Below are positions 44,067 to 52,280 of a stretch of 64,000 nt of DNA, in pieces; within the stretch, counting starts at the first letter, position 1; the number at the start of each line of letters is the position of its first letter. The translations under genes and the position numbers were made by a program. The notes beneath the pieces are model-generated. The model saw nothing but the letters and a program-made list of their open reading frames with translations. It did no database searches and had not been told where the DNA came from. Origin of the DNA: Halomonas sp. SpR8 (GTDB taxonomy: Bacteria; Pseudomonadota; Gammaproteobacteria; Pseudomonadales; Halomonadaceae); NCBI RefSeq assembly GCF_031010195.1, contig NZ_JAUAMC010000004.1, forward strand, positions 1 to 64,000, in the 5' to 3' direction.

Positions 44067-44741
44067 TTAGAGACCGACTAACGCGGGCAAGTCGCGGATA
44101 TCATTAATCTTGGTCGCCCCATAGCCGTCGCAATAGGGCTCGTGGTTGCGCGCCACAAACGCCTTGTTCTTGATGCCCATTAGGTGAGCTGAAATAAGGT
44201 CATAGCGGAAGCTCGATGAGACGTGCAACAGCTCTTCGGGGTGGCAGTCCAGGCTGTCGATCATGGCCTCGAAGGCGGCTAAACGTGGCTTGTAGACTTT
44301 GAACGTATCGGCGGTGAAGACCTTGTGAAAGGGCACCTCGAGCTTTTGCACGTTCGACATGATTTGGCTGTCATCGGCGTTGGAATAAATCACCAGGGGG
44401 ATTTTGTCGGCAATTTTCGCCAGCCCCTCAATCACGTCCGGGTGTGGGCCCCAGGTAGGGACGGCCTGGTAATAGAGCATGCCTTCGTTGTCACGGTATT
44501 CGATGCCCCAGCGTTTGCAGGTGCGCTCCAGAGCGCTGCAGAGAACCTCCGCATAGGGTTTCCACTCGCCGAGTACTTCATCGTAACGATAAGCGCCAAA
44601 GTCCTGCACGAAGCGCTCCATGCGTTCAGCATCAGGGATGCGATCGGCAAAAATTTCGCGCGTCATGCGCCCCATCTGGAAGTTGGTGAGTGTGCCGTAA
44701 CAATCAAAGGTGATGTACTTAGGGCGCATAATCTCGCTCAT
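44067..44741 (-). CDS. Haloacid dehalogenase type II-like HAD hydrolase
   Basis: The 224-residue product has motif I ITFDCYGTLTNF with Tyr at +2 as in L-2-haloacid dehalogenases, motif II VIYSNADDSQ, the Lys motif FKVYKPRLAAF and motif IV HVSSSFRYDLISAHLMG. The dehalogenase Asn after the SS pair appears to be Ser/Phe, so the true reaction may not be dehalogenation. It is encoded between two FAD oxidase genes, 20 bases upstream of the end of the PuuB-like gene's leader. It may detoxify or hydrolyse an intermediate of that pathway. Confidence 0.8.
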   Translation of the reverse strand: MSEIMRPKYITFDCYGTLTNFQMGRMTREIFADRIPDAERMERFVQDFGAYRYDEVLGEWKPYAEVLCSALERTCKRWGIEYRDNEGMLYYQAVPTWGPHPDVIEGLAKIADKIPLVIYSNADDSQIMSNVQKLEVPFHKVFTADTFKVYKPRLAAFEAMIDSLDCHPEELLHVSSSFRYDLISAHLMGIKNKAFVARNHEPYCDGYGATKINDIRDLPALVGL

Positions 44742-44909
44742 GGTGTTTGATCCTCTTGTGTCATGATTGGAGTAATTGGAGAGTCCTTAGCGCAACGACT
44801 CATTTCATTACAGCATTCTTGAGCAGGCGCCCGACGCTGAAAGTACGCGCCCGGCTAACACAAACCGCCTTTTTTTGGGATTGATGCAGCACAGAATGCG
44901 GCAGGTCGA

Positions 44910-46241
44910 TCACATCATTTCGGGCTGGCGGATACGGCTGCCATCGGAGAAGCGTTTGATGTGATAAGGCAGGGGATCGACAACGGGAGTGGCATTGGTC
45001 GCCAAATCCGCCGCCAGTCTTCCTGCACCAGGCCCAATGCCAAAGCCGTGGCCGCTAAAGCCAGCGGCGACGATAAAGCCAGGGATGGCATCAACCGGAG
45101 AGATGATAGGTATCATATCCGGCGTGGTATCGATCATGCCGGCCCAGGCCCGGGCAATATGCACGCCTTTAAGCGCTGGGTACTCTGCCTTCAGTTCTGC
45201 CAGAGCCGCACGTGCCTGAGGAAGGTCTGGGGTGGGATCAAGCACGCGCTGGCGCTCAAACGGCGATACCTGATCAAACTGCCAGCTACCCGCCGCTTCA
45301 GGCCCGTTGAAGAAAGACGCACCGATGCGGATCTGCAGTTTCTTGGCTAATTTGCTGCGGTAGGCGGCGTAGAATTTGCTCGCGTAGCGAAGCCCTTGGG
45401 GGCTGATTTCCACCCGGCCAAGCCCCGGCAACGCCAAGGTGTAGCTGCCATCTAGGCGTCGGCGCAGCGCGACCTTGGGGGTGATCAAGCAACCCGCGGT
45501 GACCTCCGGTGCGGCGGTGGTTTGCAGCGCGGTGCCCATAATATTGGCCGAAGGTAGCTCAACGCCGTGACGACGGCAGAAGCGAGAACTCCAGGCCCCG
45601 CCTGCACAGATGACCATCGAGGTCTTAATCAATCCGTGCTCCGTCCAAACGCCACTCACTCGCCCGTCGTGCAGATCCAGGCCGCGCACAGCACAGTTTT
45701 GATGAAGATAGGCGCCGTGTTCACGGGCGCCAATAGCGATGGCCGAGCAGGCCATCGAGGGTTCGGCCTGGGCATCGTTGGGTGACCAAACGCCGCCAAT
45801 ACAGGGTGTGGTGCTGCCTGGCGAGCGCTCACGGGCTTCTTCGGCACTCAACATATGGCTGATAAAGCCCCGTTCCCGGGCCTGTTTTCCCCATGCCTCC
45901 CACTTGGCAAGGCTGGTTTGGCTATCGGTGGTGTAGACGATGCCGTTGCGCCGAAAGCCCACGTCGCGGCCTATCTCTTGGGAGAACGCCTCCCAGCGGT
46001 CAAGGCTATACATGGCCAGCGGCAGTTCGAACATGTCGCGATTCTGCTGACGTACCCATCCCCAGTTGCGGCTTGACTGCTCGCCGCCGATAAGTCCCTT
46101 CTCCAAAACGGCAACCGAGACCCCTTGTCGCGCCAGTTCATAGGCGGCGGTCGTCCCCACGATGCCGCCACCGATCACCACCACATCAACCTGCTCGGGA
46201 AGGGCCGGGCTGTCGTGTACGGTGTCCACGTTGATAAACAT
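44910..46241 (-). CDS. FAD-dependent oxidoreductase, D-amino-acid dehydrogenase-like (DAO family)
   Basis: The 443-residue product has VDVVVIGGGIVGTTAAYELARQGVSVAVLEKG at the N-terminus, SSRNWGWVRQQNRD after the flavin loop, and a C-terminal PGFIVAAGFSGHGFGIGPGAGRLAADL. The order is that of DadA-type flavoproteins, which oxidise amino or N-methyl-amino compounds and pass electrons to the respiratory chain or oxygen. It lies between an aldehyde dehydrogenase gene and the dehalogenase-like gene. It is a second amine-oxidising step in this run of genes and differs in family from the PuuB-like protein. Confidence 0.87.
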   Translation of the reverse strand: MFINVDTVHDSPALPEQVDVVVIGGGIVGTTAAYELARQGVSVAVLEKGLIGGEQSSRNWGWVRQQNRDMFELPLAMYSLDRWEAFSQEIGRDVGFRRNGIVYTTDSQTSLAKWEAWGKQARERGFISHMLSAEEARERSPGSTTPCIGGVWSPNDAQAEPSMACSAIAIGAREHGAYLHQNCAVRGLDLHDGRVSGVWTEHGLIKTSMVICAGGAWSSRFCRRHGVELPSANIMGTALQTTAAPEVTAGCLITPKVALRRRLDGSYTLALPGLGRVEISPQGLRYASKFYAAYRSKLAKKLQIRIGASFFNGPEAAGSWQFDQVSPFERQRVLDPTPDLPQARAALAELKAEYPALKGVHIARAWAGMIDTTPDMIPIISPVDAIPGFIVAAGFSGHGFGIGPGAGRLAADLATNATPVVDPLPYHIKRFSDGSRIRQPEMM

Positions 46242-46293
46242 GCTTGCTACCTCTATTTGGTAGATAAAGTAATCATCTAATACGCGGTGTCAC

Positions 46294-47769
46294 TCACTGG
46301 TCGAGATCGATCAGCACGCTTTTATGTTGCAGGCAGGCGTCAAAAGCAGCACGGCCCAAGTCCCGGCCCACCCCAGAGCGCTTGTAGCCGCCAGTGGGCA
46401 GAATGTAGTCGTTACTACGGCCGTAACGGTTAACCCATACCGTGCCCGCCGAGAGTTTTCTTACCGTGCGCAGCGCGCGCCCCAGGTCAGCGGTATGAAT
46501 ACCGGCTGCCAGGCCGTAAACATCGTGCTCGGCCAGTGCTAAGGCCTCTTCTTCACTGTCGAAGGTTTGAATGGTCAGCACAGGGCCGAAGATTTCTTCC
46601 TCCACGGCGGGATTATGGCGATCGTTTGTATGCAGCAGGGTGGGTTGGTAAAAGTGGCCGCCATCATGGCGTTCGAAGCGCTCTCCTCCGCTCAATAGGT
46701 CAGCGCCTGCCTCGCGAGAGCGTGCCACAATCGATTCAATGCGGGTCAACTGGGTGTTGGAAATAATCGGTGAAAACCAACCGCCCGCCTGCCAAGTGTG
46801 GCCAGGGGTGAGGGCTTTGAAAAGCCCGCTAAGCCGTTCAATTATGGGCTCAAGCAGCTCGCGTTGGATCAATAACCGCGAGCCGGCGACGCACACTTGC
46901 CCGGCGTTGCCGGTAATGGCGGCGGCAAGGGTTTTGGCGGTGCGATCAATATCCGGGATATCGGCAAACACCAGTTGCGGGCTCTTGCCACCCAGCTCCA
47001 GGGTGACCGGCTTGGGCCCGGTTTCTGCACAGGCGCCCATGATGGTGCGCCCGGTTACCGTTGAGCCGGTGAAGGTGACCTTGGCCACATAGGGGTGACG
47101 GCATAGCGCATCGCCAGTGATTGGCCCATTGCCCTGAATGACGTTGAACACCCCTGGCGGCATGCCTGCTTCGATGGCTAGCTCGGCCAGCCGCACGGCG
47201 GTGAAAGGGGTCATCTCGGAAGGTTTGAGCACCACTGTGTTGCCTGCGGCCAGCGCGGGGGCGACTTTCCAGCAGGTCATGCTGAGGGGAAAGTTCCAGG
47301 GGGCGATCGCGCCAACGACGCCCAGCGGCTCGGCAATCTGCATACCCAGGTGGTCGTGGGCGGTCGCCGCGACCTCGCCGCCGTGTTTGTCGGCGAATTC
47401 CGCAAAGAAGCGAATACCCTCGGCGGTGTAGGGCACATCCCAGGCCCGCGTCTGATCGATCGGCCGGGTGGAGCCGAGTGATTCCAGTGGGGCGAGATAG
47501 TCAATATCGGCTTCAATCAGATCCGCCCAGCGGCGCATAATACGTGCCCGCTCCCGCGGCGCGCAGCGTGACCAGTCGCCGCGCACAAACGCCTGGTGGG
47601 CACTGGTGACGGCATCATCGACGCGGTTGGCATCGGCCATGGGCAGTTCGGCATAGACAGCCCCGTCGGAGGGGCGGGATACGCTGAGCGCACTTGGGTC
47701 AGTGACGTGCTGGCCCTGAATAAAGTGCGCACAGGGCAAGGCAATGCGGGCAGGATCGAAACTTGGCAT
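46294..47769 (-). CDS. Aldehyde dehydrogenase
   Basis: The 491-residue product has the family core: APWNFPLSMTCWKVAPALAAGNTVVLKPSE, FTGSTVTGRTIM, Glu in TLELGGKSPQLVF, Cys in GNAGQVCVAGSRLL, EEEIFGPVLTIQTF and the tail PTGGYKRSGVGRDLG. Note GQVC rather than the usual GQTC before the nucleophile neighbourhood. It resembles gamma-aminobutyraldehyde/betaine-aldehyde-type enzymes. It opens the minus-strand catabolic gene run and would oxidise the aldehyde made by one of the FAD enzymes. Confidence 0.87.
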   Translation of the reverse strand: MPSFDPARIALPCAHFIQGQHVTDPSALSVSRPSDGAVYAELPMADANRVDDAVTSAHQAFVRGDWSRCAPRERARIMRRWADLIEADIDYLAPLESLGSTRPIDQTRAWDVPYTAEGIRFFAEFADKHGGEVAATAHDHLGMQIAEPLGVVGAIAPWNFPLSMTCWKVAPALAAGNTVVLKPSEMTPFTAVRLAELAIEAGMPPGVFNVIQGNGPITGDALCRHPYVAKVTFTGSTVTGRTIMGACAETGPKPVTLELGGKSPQLVFADIPDIDRTAKTLAAAITGNAGQVCVAGSRLLIQRELLEPIIERLSGLFKALTPGHTWQAGGWFSPIISNTQLTRIESIVARSREAGADLLSGGERFERHDGGHFYQPTLLHTNDRHNPAVEEEIFGPVLTIQTFDSEEEALALAEHDVYGLAAGIHTADLGRALRTVRKLSAGTVWVNRYGRSNDYILPTGGYKRSGVGRDLGRAAFDACLQHKSVLIDLDQ

Positions 47770-48005
47770 GAGAGTCCTTGAAGTTAGTTCAATAGCGTTT
47801 TCGTTTACCTACCATCCTAGGTCGGATACCCCAGCATGGGGTGCTGAGTACAGGGTGCTTGGGCGCAGGTGATGCGCTCCCCTATAGCAGCGACGGTTAA
47901 ATCTGCTGAATTGCACCAAGCGCTCGTTTACGGCGTGGCATCGCACCGCCCTGAGTGCCAAAGTAGCGGCAAACCGATCAACCCCAGCGCAAGGAAAATA
48001 GTGCG
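47770..48005. promoter_or_regulatory. Divergent promoter region
   Basis: This 236-base gap lies between the aldehyde dehydrogenase (minus) and the GNAT gene (plus) and must hold both promoters. A small hairpin ACCCC-AGCAT-GGGGT occurs at 47828-47842. AAGGAAA at 47990 is a possible ribosome site of the GNAT gene. I recognise no regulator consensus. Confidence 0.4.
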
Positions 48006-48875
48006 ATGACTCACTCCCCTTTGACGTCTGCTTCAGCTAGTGCTCCCGCCCGTTTTGAGCGTGAGGACTTAACGTGGCGACCAATGACCGCTAACGATCT
48101 TGAGGCGGCGCATCGACTGTCGCTTAAACTCGGCTGGCCCCACCGCATCGGCGATTGGCGTCAGATGCTTGAGGTGGGAGAGGGCGTCGCTCTGGAGAGC
48201 ATCGACGGTGAACTGGTAGGCACTGGGCTCTGTTTCAATCAAGGGGCTGTGGCCACCCTGGGGCTGGTGGTTGTTAGCGACGAGTGGCAGGGCCTCGGGC
48301 TGGGGCGCGAGATGATGGTGCGGCTGATGGCGCTGGCGGGCGCCCGGACGCTGCTATTAGTAGCCACGGCCGCGGGCCGGCCTCTGTATCAAAAGCTGGG
48401 CTTTGAGGCATCCAATCGCATCTGCCAATACCAAGGGATAGTCACCGTTGCACCGCCTGCGCCGCCGCTGCCGGGTTTACGTGCGATGCAGGCAAGCGAT
48501 CAGGCGGCGCTGCTTGCTCTCTCACCCGATAGCCCGGCTCATGCGGCGGTCGCTCAATCGGCTACCCATGGGGTGGTCATTGAAAAGGCGGGCGTGATTG
48601 AAGGGGTAGCGTTGAAGCGAACATATGGGCGAGGTGCGCAAATTGGCCCCATTCTGGCGCGCAGTGCTGAACAGGCTCAGGCGTTGGTATTGGCGCTGCT
48701 GGCGGAGAGTGAGGGAGAATTTATACGCATCGACTTAGTGGATCCCGACGATGATAGCTGGCTGACTGCTTCAGGGCTCAACTGCGTCGACGAAGTGACC
48801 CGCATGTACTATGGCGAGAGCGTTGAGGAGGGGCCGTTAACGCGCTTTGGCTTGATATCTCAGGCCATGGGCTAG
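48006..48875 (+). CDS. Two-domain GNAT acetyltransferase
   Basis: The product has 289 residues. The first domain (about 20-145) has the GNAT core, with the acetyl-CoA loop in LVVVSDEWQGLGLGREMMVRLM and the closing LYQKLGFEA. The second (about 160-280) matches the C-terminal domain found after GNAT modules in YitH-like proteins (PIGPILARSAEQAQALVLALL as landmark). It is followed after 15 bases by the AbgA-like amidohydrolase, so one enzyme may acetylate an amine and the other deacylate a related amide. Substrate unknown. Confidence 0.8.
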   Translation: MTHSPLTSASASAPARFEREDLTWRPMTANDLEAAHRLSLKLGWPHRIGDWRQMLEVGEGVALESIDGELVGTGLCFNQGAVATLGLVVVSDEWQGLGLGREMMVRLMALAGARTLLLVATAAGRPLYQKLGFEASNRICQYQGIVTVAPPAPPLPGLRAMQASDQAALLALSPDSPAHAAVAQSATHGVVIEKAGVIEGVALKRTYGRGAQIGPILARSAEQAQALVLALLAESEGEFIRIDLVDPDDDSWLTASGLNCVDEVTRMYYGESVEEGPLTRFGLISQAMG

Positions 48876-48890
48876 CGGTGGAGAGACCTT

Positions 48891-50186
48891 ATGAACGCGA
48901 ATATTGTGGATGCTGCTAACGCTATCACCCCCCAACTCAATGCCCAGCGGCGTGACTTTCATCGCTACCCCGAGCAGGGGTGGATGGAGTTCCGCACCGC
49001 CAGCCTTGTGGCTGAACGGCTTAGCCAACTGGGGTTCAGCGTTCAACTGGGGCAAGCGGTGGTGAGTGAGTGCGCACGCATGGGCGTGCCGGATAGGCAA
49101 ACCCTGGAAGAAGCCTTGGCGCGCGCGCGCACACAGGGCGCCATTGAACGCTGGTTGCCTGCCCTGGAAGGGGGCTTTACCGGCGTGGTGGGTACACTGG
49201 ATACGCAGCGCCCGGGGCCAACCCAGGCGTTCCGTTTCGATCTTGATGCCCTGCCAATCGTAGAGTCCAGCGAGGGCAATCACCGCCCTTACCAAGCGGG
49301 TTTTCACTCGCTCAATCAAGGCTCAATGCACGCCTGCGGCCACGATGGTCATGCCACCATTGGCTTGGGAATGGCCGAACTGCTGAGCCAATTTTCCAAT
49401 CAGCTGGTTGGCAAAATTAAATTGATTTTCCAGCCTGCTGAAGAGGGCGTGCGGGGGGCCCAGTCGATGGTCGAGGCGGGTGTCGTTGATGACGTTGACA
49501 GACTGGTCGCCACGCATCTGGGCCTCGGCCACCCCAGCGGCCAGGTGATATGCGCGGCGGATGGCTTTCTTGCCACCACCAAGTTGGATGTTCACTTTTC
49601 CGGCAAAGCGGCCCATGCTGGTGGGCAGCCGGAGATTGGCCAAAACGCCTTGCTGGCGGCCGCCCATGCGACCCTGGGTTTGCACGCCATTGCCCCTCAT
49701 AGCCAAGGCGCTGCGCGGATCAATGTTGGTCAGCTGCATGCCGGGAGTGGGCGCAATATCATCGCCGATAGTGCGCTATTAACGCTGGAGACCCGTGGCG
49801 CCACCGCGGACATAAACAGTTATATGGAAAATCGTGCGTTTGAGGTGCTCAAAGGGGCTGCCGCTATGCAGGGAGTAAGCATCTCTACCGAGCGCGTAGG
49901 CGCTGCCAGTGCGTGTGCCGCCAGTCCTGCTTTGGTAGAAAAAATTGCCGCTTGCCTCGCCGATTATCCTGGCATCACCCAGTTAGTGAGGCACGACGTG
50001 ACGCCCGCAGGTTCTGAAGATGCCACCTCGCTAATGGCCAGGGTGATGGAGCGTGGTGGTCAGGCAACTTACATGATTTTCGGCGCTGATCTTGCGGCTG
50101 GCCATCATCACGCCTGCTTTGACTTTGATGAGGCAGTGATGCCGTTGGCAGTCGGCGCGTTGATGCAGATAGCGCTTAATCCTTGA
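48891..50186 (+). CDS. abgA: M20 amidohydrolase, AbgA-like
   Basis: The 431-residue product matches AbgA of E. coli closely along the length, as recalled: RRDFHRYPEQGWMEFRTASLVAERL, then ALEGGFTGVVGTLDT, then MHACGHDGHATIGLGMAELL (metal ligands), then IFQPAEEGVRGAQSMV (catalytic Glu) and AGSEDATSLMARV. AbgA is one half of the p-aminobenzoyl-glutamate hydrolase; its usual partner AbgB and transporter AbgT are not in this window. It may therefore act alone on an N-acyl amino acid imported by the nearby peptide-type transporter. It ends before a hairpin and the convergent RhlA-like gene. Confidence 0.88.
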   Translation: MNANIVDAANAITPQLNAQRRDFHRYPEQGWMEFRTASLVAERLSQLGFSVQLGQAVVSECARMGVPDRQTLEEALARARTQGAIERWLPALEGGFTGVVGTLDTQRPGPTQAFRFDLDALPIVESSEGNHRPYQAGFHSLNQGSMHACGHDGHATIGLGMAELLSQFSNQLVGKIKLIFQPAEEGVRGAQSMVEAGVVDDVDRLVATHLGLGHPSGQVICAADGFLATTKLDVHFSGKAAHAGGQPEIGQNALLAAAHATLGLHAIAPHSQGAARINVGQLHAGSGRNIIADSALLTLETRGATADINSYMENRAFEVLKGAAAMQGVSISTERVGAASACAASPALVEKIAACLADYPGITQLVRHDVTPAGSEDATSLMARVMERGGQATYMIFGADLAAGHHHACFDFDEAVMPLAVGALMQIALNP

Positions 50187-50223
50187 ATATACTGTCGCTA
50201 TTTTGCTAAAGGATATATCAAAA

Positions 50224-50258
50224 CACCTCGCTAAGCGGCTATTGCGCATAGCGAGGTG
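50224..50258. terminator. Hairpin between convergent abgA and rhlA-like genes
   Basis: CACCTCGCTA (50224-50233) pairs perfectly with TAGCGAGGTG (50249-50258) around a 15-base loop. No strong T-run follows on either strand, but the position between two converging genes supports a shared terminator. Confidence 0.55.
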
Positions 50259-50303
50259 GTGTAGTGTTGTTGAAGAACAGTGGCAGTCATCCACCGTCTT
50301 GGA

Positions 50304-51149
50304 TTAGGCAACCTGCCTTTCAAGCTCACCAGGAATCAAGAAACCACGCAGGATTTTCTCCATTCTCTGCCGTGCATCAGCATGCTCAAGGTCAAGAAAA
50401 TGCCCTGCGTTGGGCACGACTTCGAACTCGCATTTTGGCATATAGTCGTCGGCGATTAGGATGTCTTCCGGCGTTGTATACTCATCCAATTTGCCATTCA
50501 CGAACAGCGTCGGTATCTCAATATTACCCAGTAGCTGCTCGTAGTCGGTGTCGTTCATGGAGAGTATCTGTTCAATATGAAAGCAAACCTGTTGAAGCTC
50601 TTGGTCATCTAACCGCGAGAGATGCCGGTAATTGATATATTTTAATAAGCGGGGTAAGTATTTTCCCACTTCGTCATTAAGCAGATTAGCAGCGGTTTTG
50701 ACATCGCCAATCTGAATATAATGGCGTGCACCATTGATATAGCGCAGCATACCGTCGTTAAGCTGAGTAGAAAATGAGGCTAGCACTGCTCTTTTAATAG
50801 AGGTGGGGGATTGCGCCAACGCCCTCATGGCGGCATAACCTCCCCAAGAAACGGAAAGTAGCGACGTTGGTTGGTAACGTTCAATCAGAGCTAGGAGGAT
50901 ATTGACTTCATCCTCCTTGGTAATGATACCACCCACAGGGTTATACGGTTTTGACTGCCCAGCAAAAGGCAAATCAAACAGGATAACGTTTAAGCCGTCA
51001 CTCAAGTATTTGACGCAATTGGTAAAAGAGGCCGTGGTGGCTAGCGCGCCGTTAACCATAATAATACTTTCAGTATTTTGTGGCTGTTGATAGATTTCTA
51101 CATGCACGCAATGATTGCCTATCTCAACGAGTTCGGTTTGGGCTTTCAT
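50304..51149 (-). CDS. rhlA: RhlA-like HAA synthase (alpha/beta hydrolase fold)
   Basis: The 281-residue product matches Pseudomonas aeruginosa RhlA, as recalled, over most of its length. MVNGALATTASF, NVILFDLPFAGQSKPYNP, GIITKEDEVNILLALIERY and VGKYLPRLLK are near-identical segments. The triad is Ser101 in SVSWGG, Asp222 in NGKLDEYTTPED and His250 in NAGHFLDLEH, one position off RhlA's Ser102/Asp223/His251. RhlA joins two 3-hydroxyacyl groups to make HAA, the lipid part of rhamnolipids and a surfactant itself. No rhamnosyltransferase gene (rhlB, rhlC) is present. The gene and its upstream DNA are AT-rich compared with neighbours. Confidence 0.85.
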   Translation of the reverse strand: MKAQTELVEIGNHCVHVEIYQQPQNTESIIMVNGALATTASFTNCVKYLSDGLNVILFDLPFAGQSKPYNPVGGIITKEDEVNILLALIERYQPTSLLSVSWGGYAAMRALAQSPTSIKRAVLASFSTQLNDGMLRYINGARHYIQIGDVKTAANLLNDEVGKYLPRLLKYINYRHLSRLDDQELQQVCFHIEQILSMNDTDYEQLLGNIEIPTLFVNGKLDEYTTPEDILIADDYMPKCEFEVVPNAGHFLDLEHADARQRMEKILRGFLIPGELERQVA

Positions 51150-51487
51150 GATCTTTTCCTTGCAGTAATTGGGTCAGTTAATGCGAGCTCTATGCGCGTG
51201 CATGTCTGAGTAATTGATTCTGAACCTATCAAGTTCATTAGCTGTCACAAATGTGCAAGTTTTTTTAGTATTTCTTTATTTATGTCTACATGATTGTTGA
51301 AAGTATTGGCGGCTGTGTATGTAGGATATTGCTGATGGTATTTGTAGGAGATTCGCTGTTTCTATGTAAGGAATTACTTGTAAGTAACTTTTTAATACGC
51401 AGCTGTTAAGTAATGTGTAGTCGGGTAGTGTTTTAATTAATTTGCGTAGTTAAATATGACATGATGAATGTTACGGGGAATTAAAGA
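51150..51487. other. AT-rich intergenic region upstream of the rhlA-like gene
   Basis: This gap of about 340 bases holds no gene I can support. It is markedly AT-rich (a hand count of 51361-51420 gives 18 G/C in 60) and contains stop codons in all frames. It should hold the promoter of the rhlA-like gene. I find no clear lux-type box or other regulator site by eye. Confidence 0.5.
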
Positions 51488-51520
51488 TAACCCCCTCTCC
51501 TATCTCAGGTGAGGGGGTTA
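51488..51520 (-). terminator. Terminator of the NmrA-type oxidoreductase gene
   Basis: TAACCCCCTC (51488-51497) pairs with GAGGGGGTTA (51511-51520), and the stem extends inward by three more pairs after one mismatch. On the minus strand TCTTTAATT follows. It begins 12 bases after the stop of the oxidoreductase gene. Confidence 0.8.
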
Positions 51521-51531
51521 TGGGAACTGGC

Positions 51532-52170
51532 TCAGTACGCGACGCAGAAACGCTGATTGATATGGCGTGGGTTTTCCAACTCATCAATCATGGCGATGGC
51601 GTAATCCTGTACGGAAATACGGCTATTGCCTTCGCTATCGGTCAACAGTGTATCGCCGCCAATCCGGAAACTGCCCGTGCGTTCGCCGGGGAAAATCTCA
51701 GCAGCGGGGGAGAGAAACGTCCACGCTTGAGCCGTTTGCCCGCGCAGTGTTTCAAGGGCCGTTTTCGCCCCTTCCGCGGTAGCCCGGTATTCTGCTGGGA
51801 ACCCCGATGCATCTAACAAAAGCTTACCCGGTGCTACTTCGAGTGTGGCTGCGCCACCCACTAACAACAATCTAGGCACAGACGCGTGTTGAGTGGCGGC
51901 CAAAATCGAGTTAAAGCCTTTGAGATAGTAGCTGTAAACGTCCTCTTGGGCATGGCCGCTAAAGGCACTGATAACAGCTTCAAAACCGCGAAGCTGCCCG
52001 GCGAGTTCATCAGTATTTAATACATCGGCTTTAACGATAGTGACATTCTTCTGTGGTGCCACTCGTTCAGGGCGAGTCACTAACGCCGTCACGTGATGAC
52101 CGCGGGAGAGTGCCTCGGTTAACAGGGCGGAGCCAATAAATCCGCTGGCGCCAATCAGTGCAATCTTCAT
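51532..52170 (-). CDS. NmrA/SDR-type NAD(P)-binding oxidoreductase
   Basis: The 212-residue product has an N-terminal dinucleotide motif (MKIALIGASGFIGSALLTEALSRGH) and a single Rossmann-fold NAD(P)-binding domain, as in YwnB and biliverdin-reductase-B-like proteins. There is no clear YxxxK active site, so it may be a redox sensor or a flavin/quinone reductase. It is divergent from a LysR-type gene, 110 bases apart, which is the usual arrangement for a regulated stress-response oxidoreductase. Confidence 0.8.
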   Translation of the reverse strand: MKIALIGASGFIGSALLTEALSRGHHVTALVTRPERVAPQKNVTIVKADVLNTDELAGQLRGFEAVISAFSGHAQEDVYSYYLKGFNSILAATQHASVPRLLLVGGAATLEVAPGKLLLDASGFPAEYRATAEGAKTALETLRGQTAQAWTFLSPAAEIFPGERTGSFRIGGDTLLTDSEGNSRISVQDYAIAMIDELENPRHINQRFCVAY

Positions 52171-52280
52171 CGTAGTACTCCTTCAGTGGGTAGTCGCTGC
52201 ATTGTCGTACGCGTTATTGATTTGAAAAATAGCGATTAACGTAATTTACTGTTGTCGATTTCATAACAATAGGGCGTTAA

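Noticed and set aside
48891-50186. M20 protein as N-acetyl-diaminobutyrate deacetylase (DoeB)
   Set aside because: DoeB belongs to the aspartoacylase/succinylglutamate desuccinylase family; this protein follows AbgA along its length.
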